Part shown: piece by piece, positions 18,971 to 28,731 of the stretch
Layout: every line of letters begins with the position of its first letter
Position numbering within the stretch: the first letter of the stretch is position 1
Assembly (NCBI RefSeq): GCF_001296045.1
Contig: NZ_LJHS01000016.1
Location: 1 to 64,000, forward strand
Reading direction: 5' to 3'
Length of the DNA stretch: 64,000 nt
DNA from: Rhizobium sp. AAP43
Lineage (GTDB): Bacteria; Pseudomonadota; Alphaproteobacteria; Rhizobiales; Rhizobiaceae
Translations under genes and position numbers: made by a program
Notes under the pieces: generated by a model
Seen by the model: only the letters and a program-made list of their open reading frames with translations
Told to the model about the DNA's origin: nothing
Databases searched by the model: none

Positions 18971-20536
18971 GTGAGCAAGTTGATCACCAATTTTCGCAGG
19001 TCCCTCACCGGAGGCTTGGCCTTTGCGGTTGCATTCTCGGGTGCCGCAAACCCGCTCAAGCAGACATTCCTCGATGTACCGGCCGTTCAGGCCGCACAGG
19101 AGAGCGTGCTTCGCATCAACAATTCCGGCCCCGGTACGCGGCGCACCGTCAAGCTCGGTCTGAACAAGGCGCTCGTTGTTGATCTCCCCCAGGATGCGCA
19201 TGACATTCTCGTTGCCGATCCCGTCATGGCAGACGCGGTGACGCGTTCGTCGCGCCGCATCTATCTTTTCGGCAAGATGGTCGGCCAGACCAACATCTTC
19301 ATCTTTGGCGCCAATGGCGAGGAGATTGTCAGCCTCGACATCGAGATCGAACGCGATATTGCCGGTCTTGAGACCAATCTGCGGCGCTTCATCCCGCAGT
19401 CGGACATCACCGTCGAAATCGTTTCCGACAACATCATCTTGACGGGAACCGTGCGCACGCCGCAAGACGCGGCTCGGGCGGCAAGCCTTGCCGAAGCCTT
19501 CCTCAAGGGCGGTGAAGCGACGACCCGCAACACGACCGCGACAAGCGAGAGCAGCGGCGATGGCGCGGTTGCGATCTATGCCGAAGACCGCCAGGAATCG
19601 CAGATCGTCAACCTCTTGACGATCGAAGGCGAAGACCAGGTGACGCTGAAGGTCACTGTGGCCGAAGTCAGCCGACAAGTCCTGAAGCAACTCGGCTTCT
19701 CCGGCAGCGTGTCTGACGGGTCCACCGGTATCAGCTATGCTAACCCCTCCAATCTCGGCAATGCGATCGACCCCACGGGCACGGCCACCATCAGCGCCGG
19801 CCTGGGCGGCGTCGGCGTTAATGCCTATATCAACGCCATGGAACAGGCTGGCGTCATGCGGACGCTCGCAGAGCCGAGCCTGACCGCGATTTCCGGTGAA
19901 GCCGCGAAGTTCTATGTCGGTGGTGAATTCCGCCTTGCGGCGCAGCAGGAAGTGACTGACGAAGGCGTCGAACGCACGATCAACAGTGTCGACTACGGAA
20001 TCGAGCTGAACTTCCGACCCGTGGTTCTGGCTCCTGGCCGCATCAGTCTGAAAATCGAGACGAATGTTTCCGAGCCGACCTGGGAGGGATCGCAGGTCAC
20101 CGGCAACACCTTCCTTGGAACACAGACAACAAACTTCAGCATTCCAGGCTCGACCTTCATGTCGATCCGTCGCCGTGAAGCGTCCACAACGGTGGAACTG
20201 CCATCGGGTGGCTCGATCGTGATCGCCGGTCTCGTGCAGGACAATATCCGCCAGGCCATGTCCGGCCTGCCGGGTCTTTCCAAGGTGCCGGTGCTTGGCA
20301 CCCTCTTCCGCAGCAAAGACTTCCAGCGCAACGAAACCGAGTTGGTGATCATTGCGACACCTTATCTGGTTCGCCCTGTAGCCCGTGGCTCGCTTGCGCG
20401 GCCGGACGACAACTTCAACCCGGAAAACGATGGCGCGACCTTCTTCCTGAACAAGGTGAACAAGGTTTACGGCCGACGCGAAGCCGAAGCTCCGACCGGC
20501 CAATATCATGGCGCCGTCGGGTTCATCTACAAATGA
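18971..20536 (+). CDS. cpaC: Outer-membrane secretin CpaC (RcpA)
   Basis: Forms the outer-membrane channel through which the Flp pilus passes. The 521-aa protein has a signal peptide, a pilus-assembly N-terminal domain (DAHDILVADPVMADAVTRSS...), a BON-like segment (VEIVSDNIILTGTV) and a C-terminal secretin domain with the signature region LSKVPVLGTLFRSKDFQ. It starts at GTG 18971; longer frames reach back into cpaB without support. Its stop overlaps the cpaD start (ATGA). The N-terminal domain is paralogous to the small protein encoded at 16313-16726. Confidence 0.93.
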   Translation: MSKLITNFRRSLTGGLAFAVAFSGAANPLKQTFLDVPAVQAAQESVLRINNSGPGTRRTVKLGLNKALVVDLPQDAHDILVADPVMADAVTRSSRRIYLFGKMVGQTNIFIFGANGEEIVSLDIEIERDIAGLETNLRRFIPQSDITVEIVSDNIILTGTVRTPQDAARAASLAEAFLKGGEATTRNTTATSESSGDGAVAIYAEDRQESQIVNLLTIEGEDQVTLKVTVAEVSRQVLKQLGFSGSVSDGSTGISYANPSNLGNAIDPTGTATISAGLGGVGVNAYINAMEQAGVMRTLAEPSLTAISGEAAKFYVGGEFRLAAQQEVTDEGVERTINSVDYGIELNFRPVVLAPGRISLKIETNVSEPTWEGSQVTGNTFLGTQTTNFSIPGSTFMSIRRREASTTVELPSGGSIVIAGLVQDNIRQAMSGLPGLSKVPVLGTLFRSKDFQRNETELVIIATPYLVRPVARGSLARPDDNFNPENDGATFFLNKVNKVYGRREAEAPTGQYHGAVGFIYK

Positions 20537-21273
20537 GCGGGGTTCTGAAGAGCATGAGACAGACCAGCCCCAACAGCAGAGAAAGCCGCCAGACCATGGC
20601 ATTCGCACGTCGTCCGATCCACACGCTACTCCTCGCCGCCATCGTTGTCGGCTGCCCGCTGGTGGTGACCGGCTGTGGTACGAACAAAGACAAGATGTCG
20701 ACCTCAGGCATCCCCGATGATTATCGCACGCGTCATCCGATCATGCTGAGCGAAGTCGAGCATACACTGGACGTGCCCGTTGCCTCCGGCGACCGCGCCT
20801 TTACTGTCGGGGTACAGGATTCCATTGCCGGGTTCGCGGCCGACTATCTCGCAGCGTCGACGGGCACAATCCAGATCCAGCTCCCGCATGGCTCCCCGAA
20901 TGCCGGGGCCGCAGCCGGTATGCGCAAGCAGATCCGCAACGTGCTTACGACCCGTGGGGTCCAGGCCAACCGCATCATCGAAACGTCGTACCCGGCTGGC
21001 GCATCCGGAGATGCTGCTCCGGTACGCCTCAGCTACGTGGCGATCACGGCTGTTACCAATCCTTGTGGCGAATGGCCAGAGGACCTTCAGAACAACACCT
21101 ACAGCAATCGCAACTATCACAATTTCGGCTGCGCGACGCAGAGCAACCTGGCCGCCCAGATTGCCAATCCGATGGATCTCGTTACGCCGCGCGACGCAGC
21201 CCCGATCGATGCGGCACGCCGCTCTACGGTGATCGGACTTTATCGAAGCGGCGAAGACACATCGAGCGATTGA
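20533..21273 (+). CDS. cpaD: Pilus assembly lipoprotein CpaD
   Basis: This 246-aa protein has a late signal segment (about residues 30-47, HTLLLAAIVVGCPLVVTGC) and a lipobox ending in C48 (VTGC-GTN), so it is probably an outer-membrane lipoprotein helping CpaC. The body has the CpaD pattern IQIQLPHGSPNAGAA and CGEWPEDLQN...NFGCATQSNLAAQIANPMDL. The basic head before the signal is long; an in-frame ATG at 20596 (MAFARRP) would give a more standard signal peptide, but the ATGA overlap with cpaC favours 20533. Confidence 0.9.
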   Translation: MSGVLKSMRQTSPNSRESRQTMAFARRPIHTLLLAAIVVGCPLVVTGCGTNKDKMSTSGIPDDYRTRHPIMLSEVEHTLDVPVASGDRAFTVGVQDSIAGFAADYLAASTGTIQIQLPHGSPNAGAAAGMRKQIRNVLTTRGVQANRIIETSYPAGASGDAAPVRLSYVAITAVTNPCGEWPEDLQNNTYSNRNYHNFGCATQSNLAAQIANPMDLVTPRDAAPIDAARRSTVIGLYRSGEDTSSD

Positions 21274-21304
21274 GGCAACCGGTGCTGAAGACAGGAACAG
21301 AAGC

Positions 21305-22594
21305 ATGAGCGCGATCGACTACGAATTCGACACCGGAACATCCCCTGGCCGCGGTTATTCCGAAACCGTGGCCTCGGGCGATGTTGAGGCCTTGCGCCCC
21401 CTCCCCCGTATTTCCGTCCACGCATTCTGCGTATCCGACGCGTTCCACCGCGTGATGGACCAGTGCGCGGTCGATCGCCGGCTCGCACGTGTCAGCCTCC
21501 GCATCACGCATGGCAACATTGCCGCTGCTGCCAGCATGTTCGGCTCCACGCCAACACCCAACCTGATCATCCTGGAAACCGAATCCGCGCCGCGTGACCT
21601 TTTGAACGAGCTTGCGCCGCTGGCGGAGGTCTGTGACCCGAGCACCCGTGTCATCATTGTTGGACGGCACAACGATATTGCTCTCTACCGCGAACTTATT
21701 CGCAACGGGATCTCGGAATACATTGTCGCGCCTTTTTCCATGGCCGATGTCATGGGCGCGATTGCTTCGATCTTCGTCGACCCGGACGCAGAACCTCTTG
21801 GGCGGACCATCGCCTTCATCGGGGCAAAGGGGGGCGTCGGCTCTTCCACCATCGCTCACAACTGCGCTTTCGGCATCGCGTCATTGTTTTCCACCGAGAC
21901 CGTCCTTGCGGATCTCGACCTGCCGTTCGGCACGGCCAATATTGATTTCGACCAGGATCCGACCCAAGGCATGGCAGAGGCCGTGTTTGCGCCTGAGCGG
22001 CTAGACGAAGTCTTTCTTGACCGCCTGTTGACCAATTGCGGACAAAATCTCTCCCTGCTCGCCGCACCGTCAATGCTCGATCGGGGTTATGACTACGAGC
22101 GCGGCGCCTTCCAGCCGATCCTTGATCTCCTCCAGCGCAGCACACCCATGACCGTGCTCGACCTGCCGCATACATGGGCCGAGTGGACCCGGGCTGTCCT
22201 CGGTGACGCGGACGAAATCGTGATTACCTGCGCACCGGATCTCGCCAATCTGCGCAACATGAAGAACATGCTCGACGCGTTGAAGAAACTGCGTCCCAAC
22301 GACAAGCCGCCGCATCTGATCCTCAATCAGGTTGGCATGCCGAAGCGGCCCGAGATTGCCCCGAACGACTTTTTCGAGCCGCTCGAGATGGAGCCGGTTG
22401 CGATCATCCCCTTCGATGCGCAGCTTTTCGGCACTGCGGCAAACAGTGGACGCATGATCTCGGAGCTCGACGGAAAGGCACCGACCGCGGAGACGTTCTC
22501 ACAGCTCGCGCATCTGGTGACCGGCCGCGCAACGATCAAAAAGCCGAAAAAGGCGGGCCTGGGCTCGCTGATTGAAAAGCTTCGCAAGAAATAA
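21305..22594 (+). CDS. cpaE: Pilus localisation ATPase CpaE (TadZ)
   Basis: ParA/MinD-superfamily protein that places the Tad machinery at a cell pole. The 429-aa chain has an N-terminal receiver-like domain of about 140 residues and then a deviant Walker A GAKGGVGSST (about 174-183). DLDLPFGTANIDF and TVLDLPHTWAEWT follow as later ATPase motifs. It follows cpaD by 31 bp and precedes the secretion ATPase gene. Confidence 0.92.
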   Translation: MSAIDYEFDTGTSPGRGYSETVASGDVEALRPLPRISVHAFCVSDAFHRVMDQCAVDRRLARVSLRITHGNIAAAASMFGSTPTPNLIILETESAPRDLLNELAPLAEVCDPSTRVIIVGRHNDIALYRELIRNGISEYIVAPFSMADVMGAIASIFVDPDAEPLGRTIAFIGAKGGVGSSTIAHNCAFGIASLFSTETVLADLDLPFGTANIDFDQDPTQGMAEAVFAPERLDEVFLDRLLTNCGQNLSLLAAPSMLDRGYDYERGAFQPILDLLQRSTPMTVLDLPHTWAEWTRAVLGDADEIVITCAPDLANLRNMKNMLDALKKLRPNDKPPHLILNQVGMPKRPEIAPNDFFEPLEMEPVAIIPFDAQLFGTAANSGRMISELDGKAPTAETFSQLAHLVTGRATIKKPKKAGLGSLIEKLRKK

Positions 22595-22618
22595 CACGTG
22601 TAAGAACGGGTAGAGCTC

Positions 22619-24106
22619 ATGTTTGGCAAACGCGGAAACGAGGGTTTCGGCAAGGGTGGATCGGGCGTTGGCACGATACCTCCGCAGGCTGCGCCTGCGG
22701 CGCCCGCAGCGCGACCTAGCAGCGCACCGCTTGAGCCCGGCAGTCCGGAGGCGAGCGCACGCCAGCAGGTTACGCCGCCACCGATGCAGACCCCGCAACG
22801 GAAAAAACCGCAGCGCACGGACGAGTATTACGACACGAAGAGCCAGGTTTTTTCGGCGCTAATCGATACGATCGACCTCTCGCAGCTCGCCAAGCTGGAC
22901 GGCGAGAGTGCGCGCGAAGAAATCCGCGATATCGTCAACGACATCATCACGATCAAGAACTTCGCGATGTCGATCTCCGAGCAGGAAGAACTGCTCGAAG
23001 ATATCTGCAACGACGTGCTGGGCTATGGTCCGCTCGAACCACTGCTGGCGCGCGACGACATCGCCGACATCATGGTCAACGGCTCGGGACAGACCTTCAT
23101 CGAAGTGGCCGGCAAGACAATCGAATCGGACGTCCGCTTCCGCGACAATGCGCAGCTTTTGTCGATCTGCCAGCGCATCGTCAGCCAGGTTGGCCGTCGC
23201 GTCGATGAATCCAGCCCGATTTGCGACGCCCGTCTGCCCGACGGCTCCCGTGTCAACGTCATTGCTCCCCCGCTTGCAATCGATGGGCCGGCGCTGACCA
23301 TTCGTAAGTTCAAGAAAGACAAGCTGAAGCTTGATCAGCTGGTCAAGTTCGGCGCAATCACGCCCGAGGGCGCCGAGGTCCTGCAGATCATCGGACGTGT
23401 TCGCTGCAATGTGGTCATCTCAGGTGGTACGGGCTCGGGCAAGACCACGCTTCTCAACTGCCTCACAGGTTACATCGACCTCGACGAGCGCGTCATCACC
23501 TGCGAAGATACGGCCGAACTACAGCTGCAGCAGCCGCATGTCGTGCGCCTCGAAACCCGCCCGCCGAACATCGAAGGCGAAGGCGAGATCACGATGCGTG
23601 ATCTCGTCAAGAACTGCCTGCGTATGCGCCCTGAACGCATCATCGTCGGTGAAGTGCGCGGACCGGAGGTTTTCGACCTTCTCCAGGCAATGAACACCGG
23701 TCATGACGGCTCAATGGGCACCATCCACGCCAACACGCCGCGCGAGTGCCTGAACCGTATGGAATCGATGATCGCCATGGGCGGTTTCTCGCTCCCGGCA
23801 AAGACTGTCCGCGAGATTATCTCCGGATCAATCGACGTCATCATCCAGGCCGCCCGTCTGCGCGACGGTTCCCGCCGCATTACGCACATCACGGAAGTGC
23901 TCGGCATGGAAGGCGACGTGATCATCACGCAGGACCTCGTTCGCTACGAGATGGAGGGCGAAGATGCCAGCGGCCGCATTATTGGCCGGCATGTCTCGAC
24001 TGGCATCGGCAAGCCGCATTTCTGGGACCGGGCCCGCTACTACAACGAAGAACGACGCCTCGCAGCGGCACTCGACGCGATGGAACAGAAATCCAAGGGA
24101 GTGTGA
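22619..24106 (+). CDS. cpaF: Pilus secretion ATPase CpaF (TadA)
   Basis: Hexameric cytoplasmic ATPase of the GspE/VirB11 superfamily that powers Flp pilus polymerisation. In the 495-aa product a proline/alanine-rich head of about 65 residues comes first. The catalytic core has Walker [13 protein letters not shown] (about 269-280), the Asp box ([20 protein letters not shown]), Walker B region (RIIVGEVRG) and the His box ([16 protein letters not shown]). It is spaced 24 bp after cpaE and 4 bp before tadB. Confidence 0.95.
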   Translation: MFGKRGNEGFGKGGSGVGTIPPQAAPAAPAARPSSAPLEPGSPEASARQQVTPPPMQTPQRKKPQRTDEYYDTKSQVFSALIDTIDLSQLAKLDGESAREEIRDIVNDIITIKNFAMSISEQEELLEDICNDVLGYGPLEPLLARDDIADIMVNGSGQTFIEVAGKTIESDVRFRDNAQLLSICQRIVSQVGRRVDESSPICDARLPDGSRVNVIAPPLAIDGPALTIRKFKKDKLKLDQLVKFGAITPEGAEVLQIIGRVRCNVVISGGTGSGKTTLLNCLTGYIDLDERVITCEDTAELQLQQPHVVRLETRPPNIEGEGEITMRDLVKNCLRMRPERIIVGEVRGPEVFDLLQAMNTGHDGSMGTIHANTPRECLNRMESMIAMGGFSLPAKTVREIISGSIDVIIQAARLRDGSRRITHITEVLGMEGDVIITQDLVRYEMEGEDASGRIIGRHVSTGIGKPHFWDRARYYNEERRLAAALDAMEQKSKGV

Positions 24107-24110
24107 GGCG

Positions 24111-25124
24111 ATGTTCGGTGTAGATCCGACAATCCTGGCAATCGTCCTGCTCGTTGCATTGTCAACGGGCGCCATTGCCTATGGCGCGCTCTATACCCGG
24201 ATCGAGACCGATCGCAAGACGACGAACAGGATCAGCCGGGTCAAATCTGCCGAGACCGACACCATCAAGGTGAAGGCGGCGCGGGACCGTGTGCAGGAGA
24301 TCTCCAAGCGGCGTAAATCCGTGCAGGACTCGCTGAAGGAGCTGGAGAAGAAGCAGGCTGAACGGACCAAGAAGCAGAATGAGCTGAGCCTCAAGGCTCG
24401 GCTCGGACAGGCAAATCTCTCCATTACACCCGTTCAATTCTATCTCTTCAGTGCTGCCTTCGGGCTTTTCGCGCTGATTTTCAGCTTCCTCGGCGGATTT
24501 TCGCCTCTCGTCATGCTCGGGGTCGTGGTCATTGCCTCGCTGGGTATTCCGCGCTGGTTCATCGGCTTTCTCATTAAACGCCGTCAGAAGCAGTTTCTTG
24601 AGGAGTTTCCGAATGCGCTCGACGTCATGGTCCGCTCTATCCGATCTGGCCTGCCGCTCAACGACGCAATCCGGATGATCTCGGCGGACGGCCAGGAGCC
24701 GGTGAAGACGGAGTTCCGCCGCGTGGTGGAATCGCAGCAATTGGGCCTTGGCGTGCCGGATGCGGTGGCGCGCATGCATCAATCGATGCCGCTGCCGGAA
24801 GTCAGCTTCTTCGCGATCGTTGTTGCCATCCAGGGTCAGGCAGGGGGCAATCTTTCGGAAGCCTTGAGCAACCTGTCACGGGTCCTGCGTGACCGAAAGA
24901 AGATGAAGGCCAAGGTTCAGGCCTTGTCCATGGAGGCCAAGGCTTCCGCTGCGATCATCGGGGCTCTGCCATTTATAGTGGCGCTGCTCGTTTACCTGAC
25001 CTCGCCTGAATACATCATGGTCCTGTTCACGGATCCTCGTGGCCATCTCATCCTCGGCGGCTCAGCCGTCTGGATGAGCATCGGTCTGCTCGTCATGCGC
25101 AACATGATCAATTTCGATATCTAG
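24111..25124 (+). CDS. tadB: Flp pilus inner-membrane protein TadB
   Basis: Type II secretion F-domain membrane protein, 337 aa. It has an N-terminal span (TILAIVLLVALSTGAIAYGAL), a charged, partly coiled-coil stretch (about residues 40-95, rich in K/E/R), a double span near 105-150, the T2SSF helical domain (FPNALDVMVRSIRSGLPLNDAIRM ...GGNLSEALSNLSRVLRDR) and C-terminal spans. It probably pairs with TadC as the platform for the CpaF ATPase. The ATG at 24111 directly follows GTGTGAGGCG; upstream frame overlaps cpaF. Confidence 0.92.
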   Translation: MFGVDPTILAIVLLVALSTGAIAYGALYTRIETDRKTTNRISRVKSAETDTIKVKAARDRVQEISKRRKSVQDSLKELEKKQAERTKKQNELSLKARLGQANLSITPVQFYLFSAAFGLFALIFSFLGGFSPLVMLGVVVIASLGIPRWFIGFLIKRRQKQFLEEFPNALDVMVRSIRSGLPLNDAIRMISADGQEPVKTEFRRVVESQQLGLGVPDAVARMHQSMPLPEVSFFAIVVAIQGQAGGNLSEALSNLSRVLRDRKKMKAKVQALSMEAKASAAIIGALPFIVALLVYLTSPEYIMVLFTDPRGHLILGGSAVWMSIGLLVMRNMINFDI

Positions 25125-25136
25125 GGAACGGCAGAT

Positions 25137-26123
25137 ATGAGCGACCAATGGGCTAAACAGGTCACGGACCCGACCCTGATCATCGCGGTCCTCGTGTCTC
25201 TCGCGGTCTTTGCGACATTCTACACGCTGGTCATGCCGCTTTTCGAGAAGGGCGACCTGAACAAGCGCATGCGTGCTGTTTCATCCGAGCGCGACCTGAT
25301 CCGGTCACGCGAGCGCGCGAAAATGAATTCCGATGCATCACAGGGTCGTGCGTCGCTGCGCGCCACGAACAACCAGTCGGTCCGTCAGATCGTCGAGCGT
25401 TTCAATCTGCGCAAAGCGCTTGTCGACGACAAGACCGTCGACAAACTGAAAGCCGCCGGCCTTCGTTCGCAGAATGCGCTCAACATCTTTCTCGTTGCAC
25501 GCTTTCTCTTGCCATTCGCCACGTTGACCCTGACAGGCATCTGGGTCTTCCTGCTGGGAAACCTCGCCGACAAGGGTATGCCAATGCGGCTGCTCGCCGT
25601 CATCGTCGGTGGCTATGTGGGCTTTTATCTGCCCAACATCTATGTCTCGAACAAGATTTCAAAGCGTCAGCAATCGATCAAACGCGCCTGGCCGGATGCT
25701 CTCGACCTCATGCTCATCTGCGTTGAATCCGGTATTTCGCTCGAATCTGCCATGCGACGCGTCGCTGATGAAATTGCGGAGCAATCAGCGGAACTCGCAG
25801 AGGAGATGGTTCTGACCACGGCCGAACTCTCCTTCTTGCCAGATCGCCGGCAGGCGCTGGAAAATCTCGGTACTCGCACACAGCTTGATAGCGTCAAGAA
25901 CGTCGTCCAAGCCCTGATCCAGGCCGACCGCTACGGAACACCGGTCGCTCAGGCCCTTCGTGTCCTGGCGCAGGAAGGCCGTGACGAACGCATGAACGAG
26001 GCGGAGAAGAAAGCTGCAGCTCTACCACCCAAACTAACGGTTCCGATGATCCTCTTCTTCCTGCCCGTGCTTATCGCAGTTATTCTCGGCCCGGCCGGCA
26101 TTTCTGTTTCAGATCGGTTCTGA
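25137..26123 (+). CDS. tadC: Flp pilus inner-membrane protein TadC
   Basis: This 328-aa paralogue of TadB has the same layout: an N-terminal span, a charged cytoplasmic region, a pair of spans near residues 120-170 and a T2SSF domain (WPDALDLMLICVESGISLESAMRRVADE ... YGTPVAQALRVLAQEGRDERM), then a final hydrophobic hairpin. It ends the pilus operon; no TadD-type tetratricopeptide gene follows. The convergent 53-aa ORF ends 27 bp beyond it. Confidence 0.92.
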   Translation: MSDQWAKQVTDPTLIIAVLVSLAVFATFYTLVMPLFEKGDLNKRMRAVSSERDLIRSRERAKMNSDASQGRASLRATNNQSVRQIVERFNLRKALVDDKTVDKLKAAGLRSQNALNIFLVARFLLPFATLTLTGIWVFLLGNLADKGMPMRLLAVIVGGYVGFYLPNIYVSNKISKRQQSIKRAWPDALDLMLICVESGISLESAMRRVADEIAEQSAELAEEMVLTTAELSFLPDRRQALENLGTRTQLDSVKNVVQALIQADRYGTPVAQALRVLAQEGRDERMNEAEKKAAALPPKLTVPMILFFLPVLIAVILGPAGISVSDRF

Positions 26124-26150
26124 CAGAAAAGCTGACCAGGTATTCGGCCG

Positions 26151-26312
26151 TCAATGAACGGTCGCGAGTTCGTCACGCAGCAACTCAAGTGCGTCCTGCA
26201 GAGCTTCCACCAGGATATCGGTCAATTCGTCGGACTTGTTTTCCAGAAGCATGAGCTGGATCGCCATGTCCTGTTGTTCAAAGTACTGGTCCGGTCCTTC
26301 GGTCATCATCAT
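26151..26312 (-). CDS. Small acidic protein of unknown function
   Basis: This 53-codon ORF starts with three consecutive ATG codons after AAGGGGAC and ends convergent to tadC. The product is acidic and largely helical in character (MAIQLMLLENKSDELTDI, then VEALQDALELLRDELA). It has no signal or membrane segment. A good ribosome site and coding-like composition support it, and the third ATG (26306) has the best spacing. I recognise no family; a two-helix bundle or regulatory micro-protein is possible. Confidence 0.5.
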   Translation of the reverse strand: MMMTEGPDQYFEQQDMAIQLMLLENKSDELTDILVEALQDALELLRDELATVH

Positions 26313-26385
26313 GTCCCCTTACCCACCGAATCATTTCGGGTAAGGTCGAGCATCTGATGGTTGCCTTGTGCAAGGCTTTCTGCAT

Positions 26386-26847
26386 TCAACCGGTGACATC
26401 GGCATGTCCTTCCACCACTGTGCGAAAACTGGCGAAGAACTCCCCTGCCAGCTTCTTTGAGGTCGATTCGATCAGACGGCTACCGAGCTGAGCGATCTTG
26501 CCTCCGACCTCCGCGCGAACGACATAGGTGAGGATGGTGGCATTCTCTCCATCTTCGGCCAGCGACACGTCAGCTCCACCCTTGGCGAAGCCGGCGAGGC
26601 CGCCCTTGCCTTCACCGGAAATGGTGTAGGCATGCGGCGGATCAAGGTTCTGCAGTTCAACCAATCCTTCGAACTTTGCCTTGATTGGTCCGATCTTCAG
26701 GACAACAAGCGCGGTCATGCTGGTTTCGCTCGTCTTCTCAAGCATTTCACAGCCGGGGATAGCCTGTCGGAGTATGTCCGGATCGTTCAACGCCTGCCAC
26801 ACCGTCTCAATCGGCGCTTCAATCCGTTCGCTTCCCTGCATGTCCAT
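26386..26847 (-). CDS. CoxG-family SRPBCC protein
   Basis: This 153-aa protein is of the CO dehydrogenase subunit G (CoxG) type in the START/SRPBCC fold, starting GSERIEAPIETVWQALNDPDILRQAIPGCE. The fold holds a hydrophobic ligand cavity. CoxG is implicated in maturation of molybdenum hydroxylases, but no such enzyme is encoded here, so a role cannot be assigned. The ATG at 26847 follows GGAGGAAGACGC, better than the upstream start. It is downstream of pncB on the same strand with 85 bp between them. Confidence 0.82.
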   Translation of the reverse strand: MDMQGSERIEAPIETVWQALNDPDILRQAIPGCEMLEKTSETSMTALVVLKIGPIKAKFEGLVELQNLDPPHAYTISGEGKGGLAGFAKGGADVSLAEDGENATILTYVVRAEVGGKIAQLGSRLIESTSKKLAGEFFASFRTVVEGHADVTG

Positions 26848-26932
26848 GCGTCTTCCTCCCTGGCAGACGGGCTCCCTCCCGTCCAGCGACAAAAGTGCAT
26901 GCCTTCAGAGCGAGATGCAAGCGCTGCGGCCG

Positions 26933-28237
26933 TTAGACGAGGACAGCCTGCTCCACGCGATCTTCTGAACCAAAGAAGCGCAGATAGCGCTCCACCTCGC
27001 GCGGATCACCTGTAGCCTTGCGCGGGTTGTCGGAAAGCTTGACGGCGGGGCGCCCATTGGCCTCTGAAACCTTGCAGACGATCGAAATAGGCTTGAGGCC
27101 TGCGATCTCGCTCGGCGCGCAGCCAGCAAAGTCATTGGTCAGGTTAGTACCCCAGCCGAAGCTCATCCGCACACGCCCTGCGAAGTGTCGGTAGGTGTCG
27201 ATGATGGCGTCGACATCGAGCCCATCGGAAAAGATAAGCAATTTCTTGCGGGGGTCGCGTCCCATCTTCTGCCACCACTCGATGATCTTCTCTCCGCCCT
27301 CGATCGGCGGGGCGCTGTCGGGTCGAAAGCCTGTCCAGTCTGCAACCCATTCCGGAGCATTGCGGAGAAAGGAGGTCGTTCCATAAGCGTCAGGCAGAAC
27401 GATCAGGAGGTTGCCGCCGTAGAGCGTGTTCCAGTCCTTCAGCACCCGATAAGGCGCGGTGGCCAATTCCTCGTCTGTCTGCGCGAGGGCCGCGATCACC
27501 ATGGGCAACTCATGGGCATTGGTGCCCACGGCCTCAAGATCCGAATCCATGGCGAGCAGCACGTTGCTGGTCCCGGTAAAAGCCGGGCCGATACCTTCCT
27601 TCAGCGCCTCGACGCACCAGCGTTGCCAAAGGAAACTATGTCGACGACGGGTACCGAAATCGGAAATGCGCAGACCCGGCAGCTCGCGCAGGCGCTCCAC
27701 CTTGGACCACATCTTGGCCTTGGCCCGGGCATACAGCACGTCGAGAGTGAAATATCCGAGCGACTTCATGGCTGCGCGCGAACGCAGCTCATTGATGATG
27801 GCGAGTGCAGGAATTTCCCACAGCGTCGTTTCCATCCAGGATCCGTGAAAGGTGAGCTCGTATTGACCGTCTCGGGTCGTCAGTTCGTATTCCGGGAGCT
27901 GCAGGTTGGAGAGCCAGGTCAGAAATTCCGGCTCGAAGATCTGCGAGCGGCCGTAGAAGCTGTTACCGGCGAGCCAAATCAGTTCTTTCTTGGTCAGGCG
28001 CAGCGAGCGGACATGGTCCAGTTGGTCTCGCAGTTCCTGCTCGTTGATCTCGTCTGCAAGACGCACCGTCTTTGTGCGATTGATCAGGGTGAAGGTGGCG
28101 TTGACGTCCGGATAAAGCTTCCAGATCATCTGCAACATCAGAAGCTTGTAGAAATCGGTGTCGATCAGACTGCGGATGATCGGATCGAGCTTCCAGGCAT
28201 GATTGTAAACCCTGGTTGCGATATCAGTCTTCGTCAT
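26933..28237 (-). CDS. pncB: Nicotinate phosphoribosyltransferase
   Basis: First step of the Preiss-Handler NAD salvage route: nicotinate plus PRPP to nicotinate mononucleotide, with ATP hydrolysis. The 434-aa length and motifs fit Pnc[17 protein letters not shown] at the N-terminus, [38 protein letters not shown] and, late, [20 protein letters not shown] and [12 protein letters not shown]. It stands alone on the minus strand. A 20-nt hairpin lies 39 bp before the start and may be regulatory. Confidence 0.95.
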   Translation of the reverse strand: MTKTDIATRVYNHAWKLDPIIRSLIDTDFYKLLMLQMIWKLYPDVNATFTLINRTKTVRLADEINEQELRDQLDHVRSLRLTKKELIWLAGNSFYGRSQIFEPEFLTWLSNLQLPEYELTTRDGQYELTFHGSWMETTLWEIPALAIINELRSRAAMKSLGYFTLDVLYARAKAKMWSKVERLRELPGLRISDFGTRRRHSFLWQRWCVEALKEGIGPAFTGTSNVLLAMDSDLEAVGTNAHELPMVIAALAQTDEELATAPYRVLKDWNTLYGGNLLIVLPDAYGTTSFLRNAPEWVADWTGFRPDSAPPIEGGEKIIEWWQKMGRDPRKKLLIFSDGLDVDAIIDTYRHFAGRVRMSFGWGTNLTNDFAGCAPSEIAGLKPISIVCKVSEANGRPAVKLSDNPRKATGDPREVERYLRFFGSEDRVEQAVLV

Positions 28238-28275
28238 TGGCAGATGCCTTCCCTCCGCGGGCGAACCGCGGCAAA

Positions 28276-28295
28276 CGGCCGAAACGGTTCGGCCG
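28276..28295. promoter_or_regulatory. Inverted repeat in the pncB leader
   Basis: CGGCCGAA and TTCGGCCG flank a 4-nt spacer, giving a perfect 8-bp repeat 38 bp upstream of the pncB ATG and 57 bp after the neighbouring upstream gene. Followed by TTT on the minus strand, it could be a weak terminator of the small membrane gene or an operator for NAD-salvage control. Confidence 0.4.
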
Positions 28296-28351
28296 CCTTC
28301 CTTGCGAGTTATCGGTAATCAATTGCCGATTGTCCAGCCGGGGATATCAGC

Positions 28352-28642
28352 TTACTCGCTCGGCGTCGGATTGGATTGTGGTGTGGCGCCAGACTGGTTT
28401 TCCGCAGGGGAAGGCGCGGTCTCGACCGAGGGCTGGTTTGCCGGCGTGTCGGGCGCAATCGAATTGCCCCACCACTCGGCAGGGATCCAGACCAGCATGG
28501 CAAGGATTAGGCCTGCCAGCAGAACGATCAGAACTGGCTTACCGCGAAAGCCCTGACGTGCGTCCGTTGCGGTCATGGGTTCGGGCTTGAGACCTCTGGT
28601 GTTGCGATCCGTCGTATTGGGCAGGTCGATGCGGCTGCTCAT
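28352..28642 (-). CDS. Small single-span membrane protein
   Basis: This 96-aa protein has a polar N-terminal half, one strong membrane span (about residues 36-54, KPVLIVLLAGLILAMLVWIP) and a proline/serine/glutamine-rich C-terminal tail likely exposed to the periplasm. No domain was recognised. It lies between pncB and the hydroxyacid dehydrogenase on the same strand. The start codon is the first ATG of the frame; GGGAGCAAGCC precedes it. Confidence 0.6.
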   Translation of the reverse strand: MSSRIDLPNTTDRNTRGLKPEPMTATDARQGFRGKPVLIVLLAGLILAMLVWIPAEWWGNSIAPDTPANQPSVETAPSPAENQSGATPQSNPTPSE

Positions 28643-28731
28643 GGCTTGCTCCCTTGTTTGTCAGTGCGCGACCTCCGCAGAGGTGGGCTCCATGGACAAA
28701 CGGGAGCAGCATGGGTTTGTTCCGCCTGGTT

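Noticed and set aside
18926..20608. 560-codon ORF antisense to cpaC
   Set aside because: It is opposite a clear secretin gene and has no signal, domain or ribosome site of its own.
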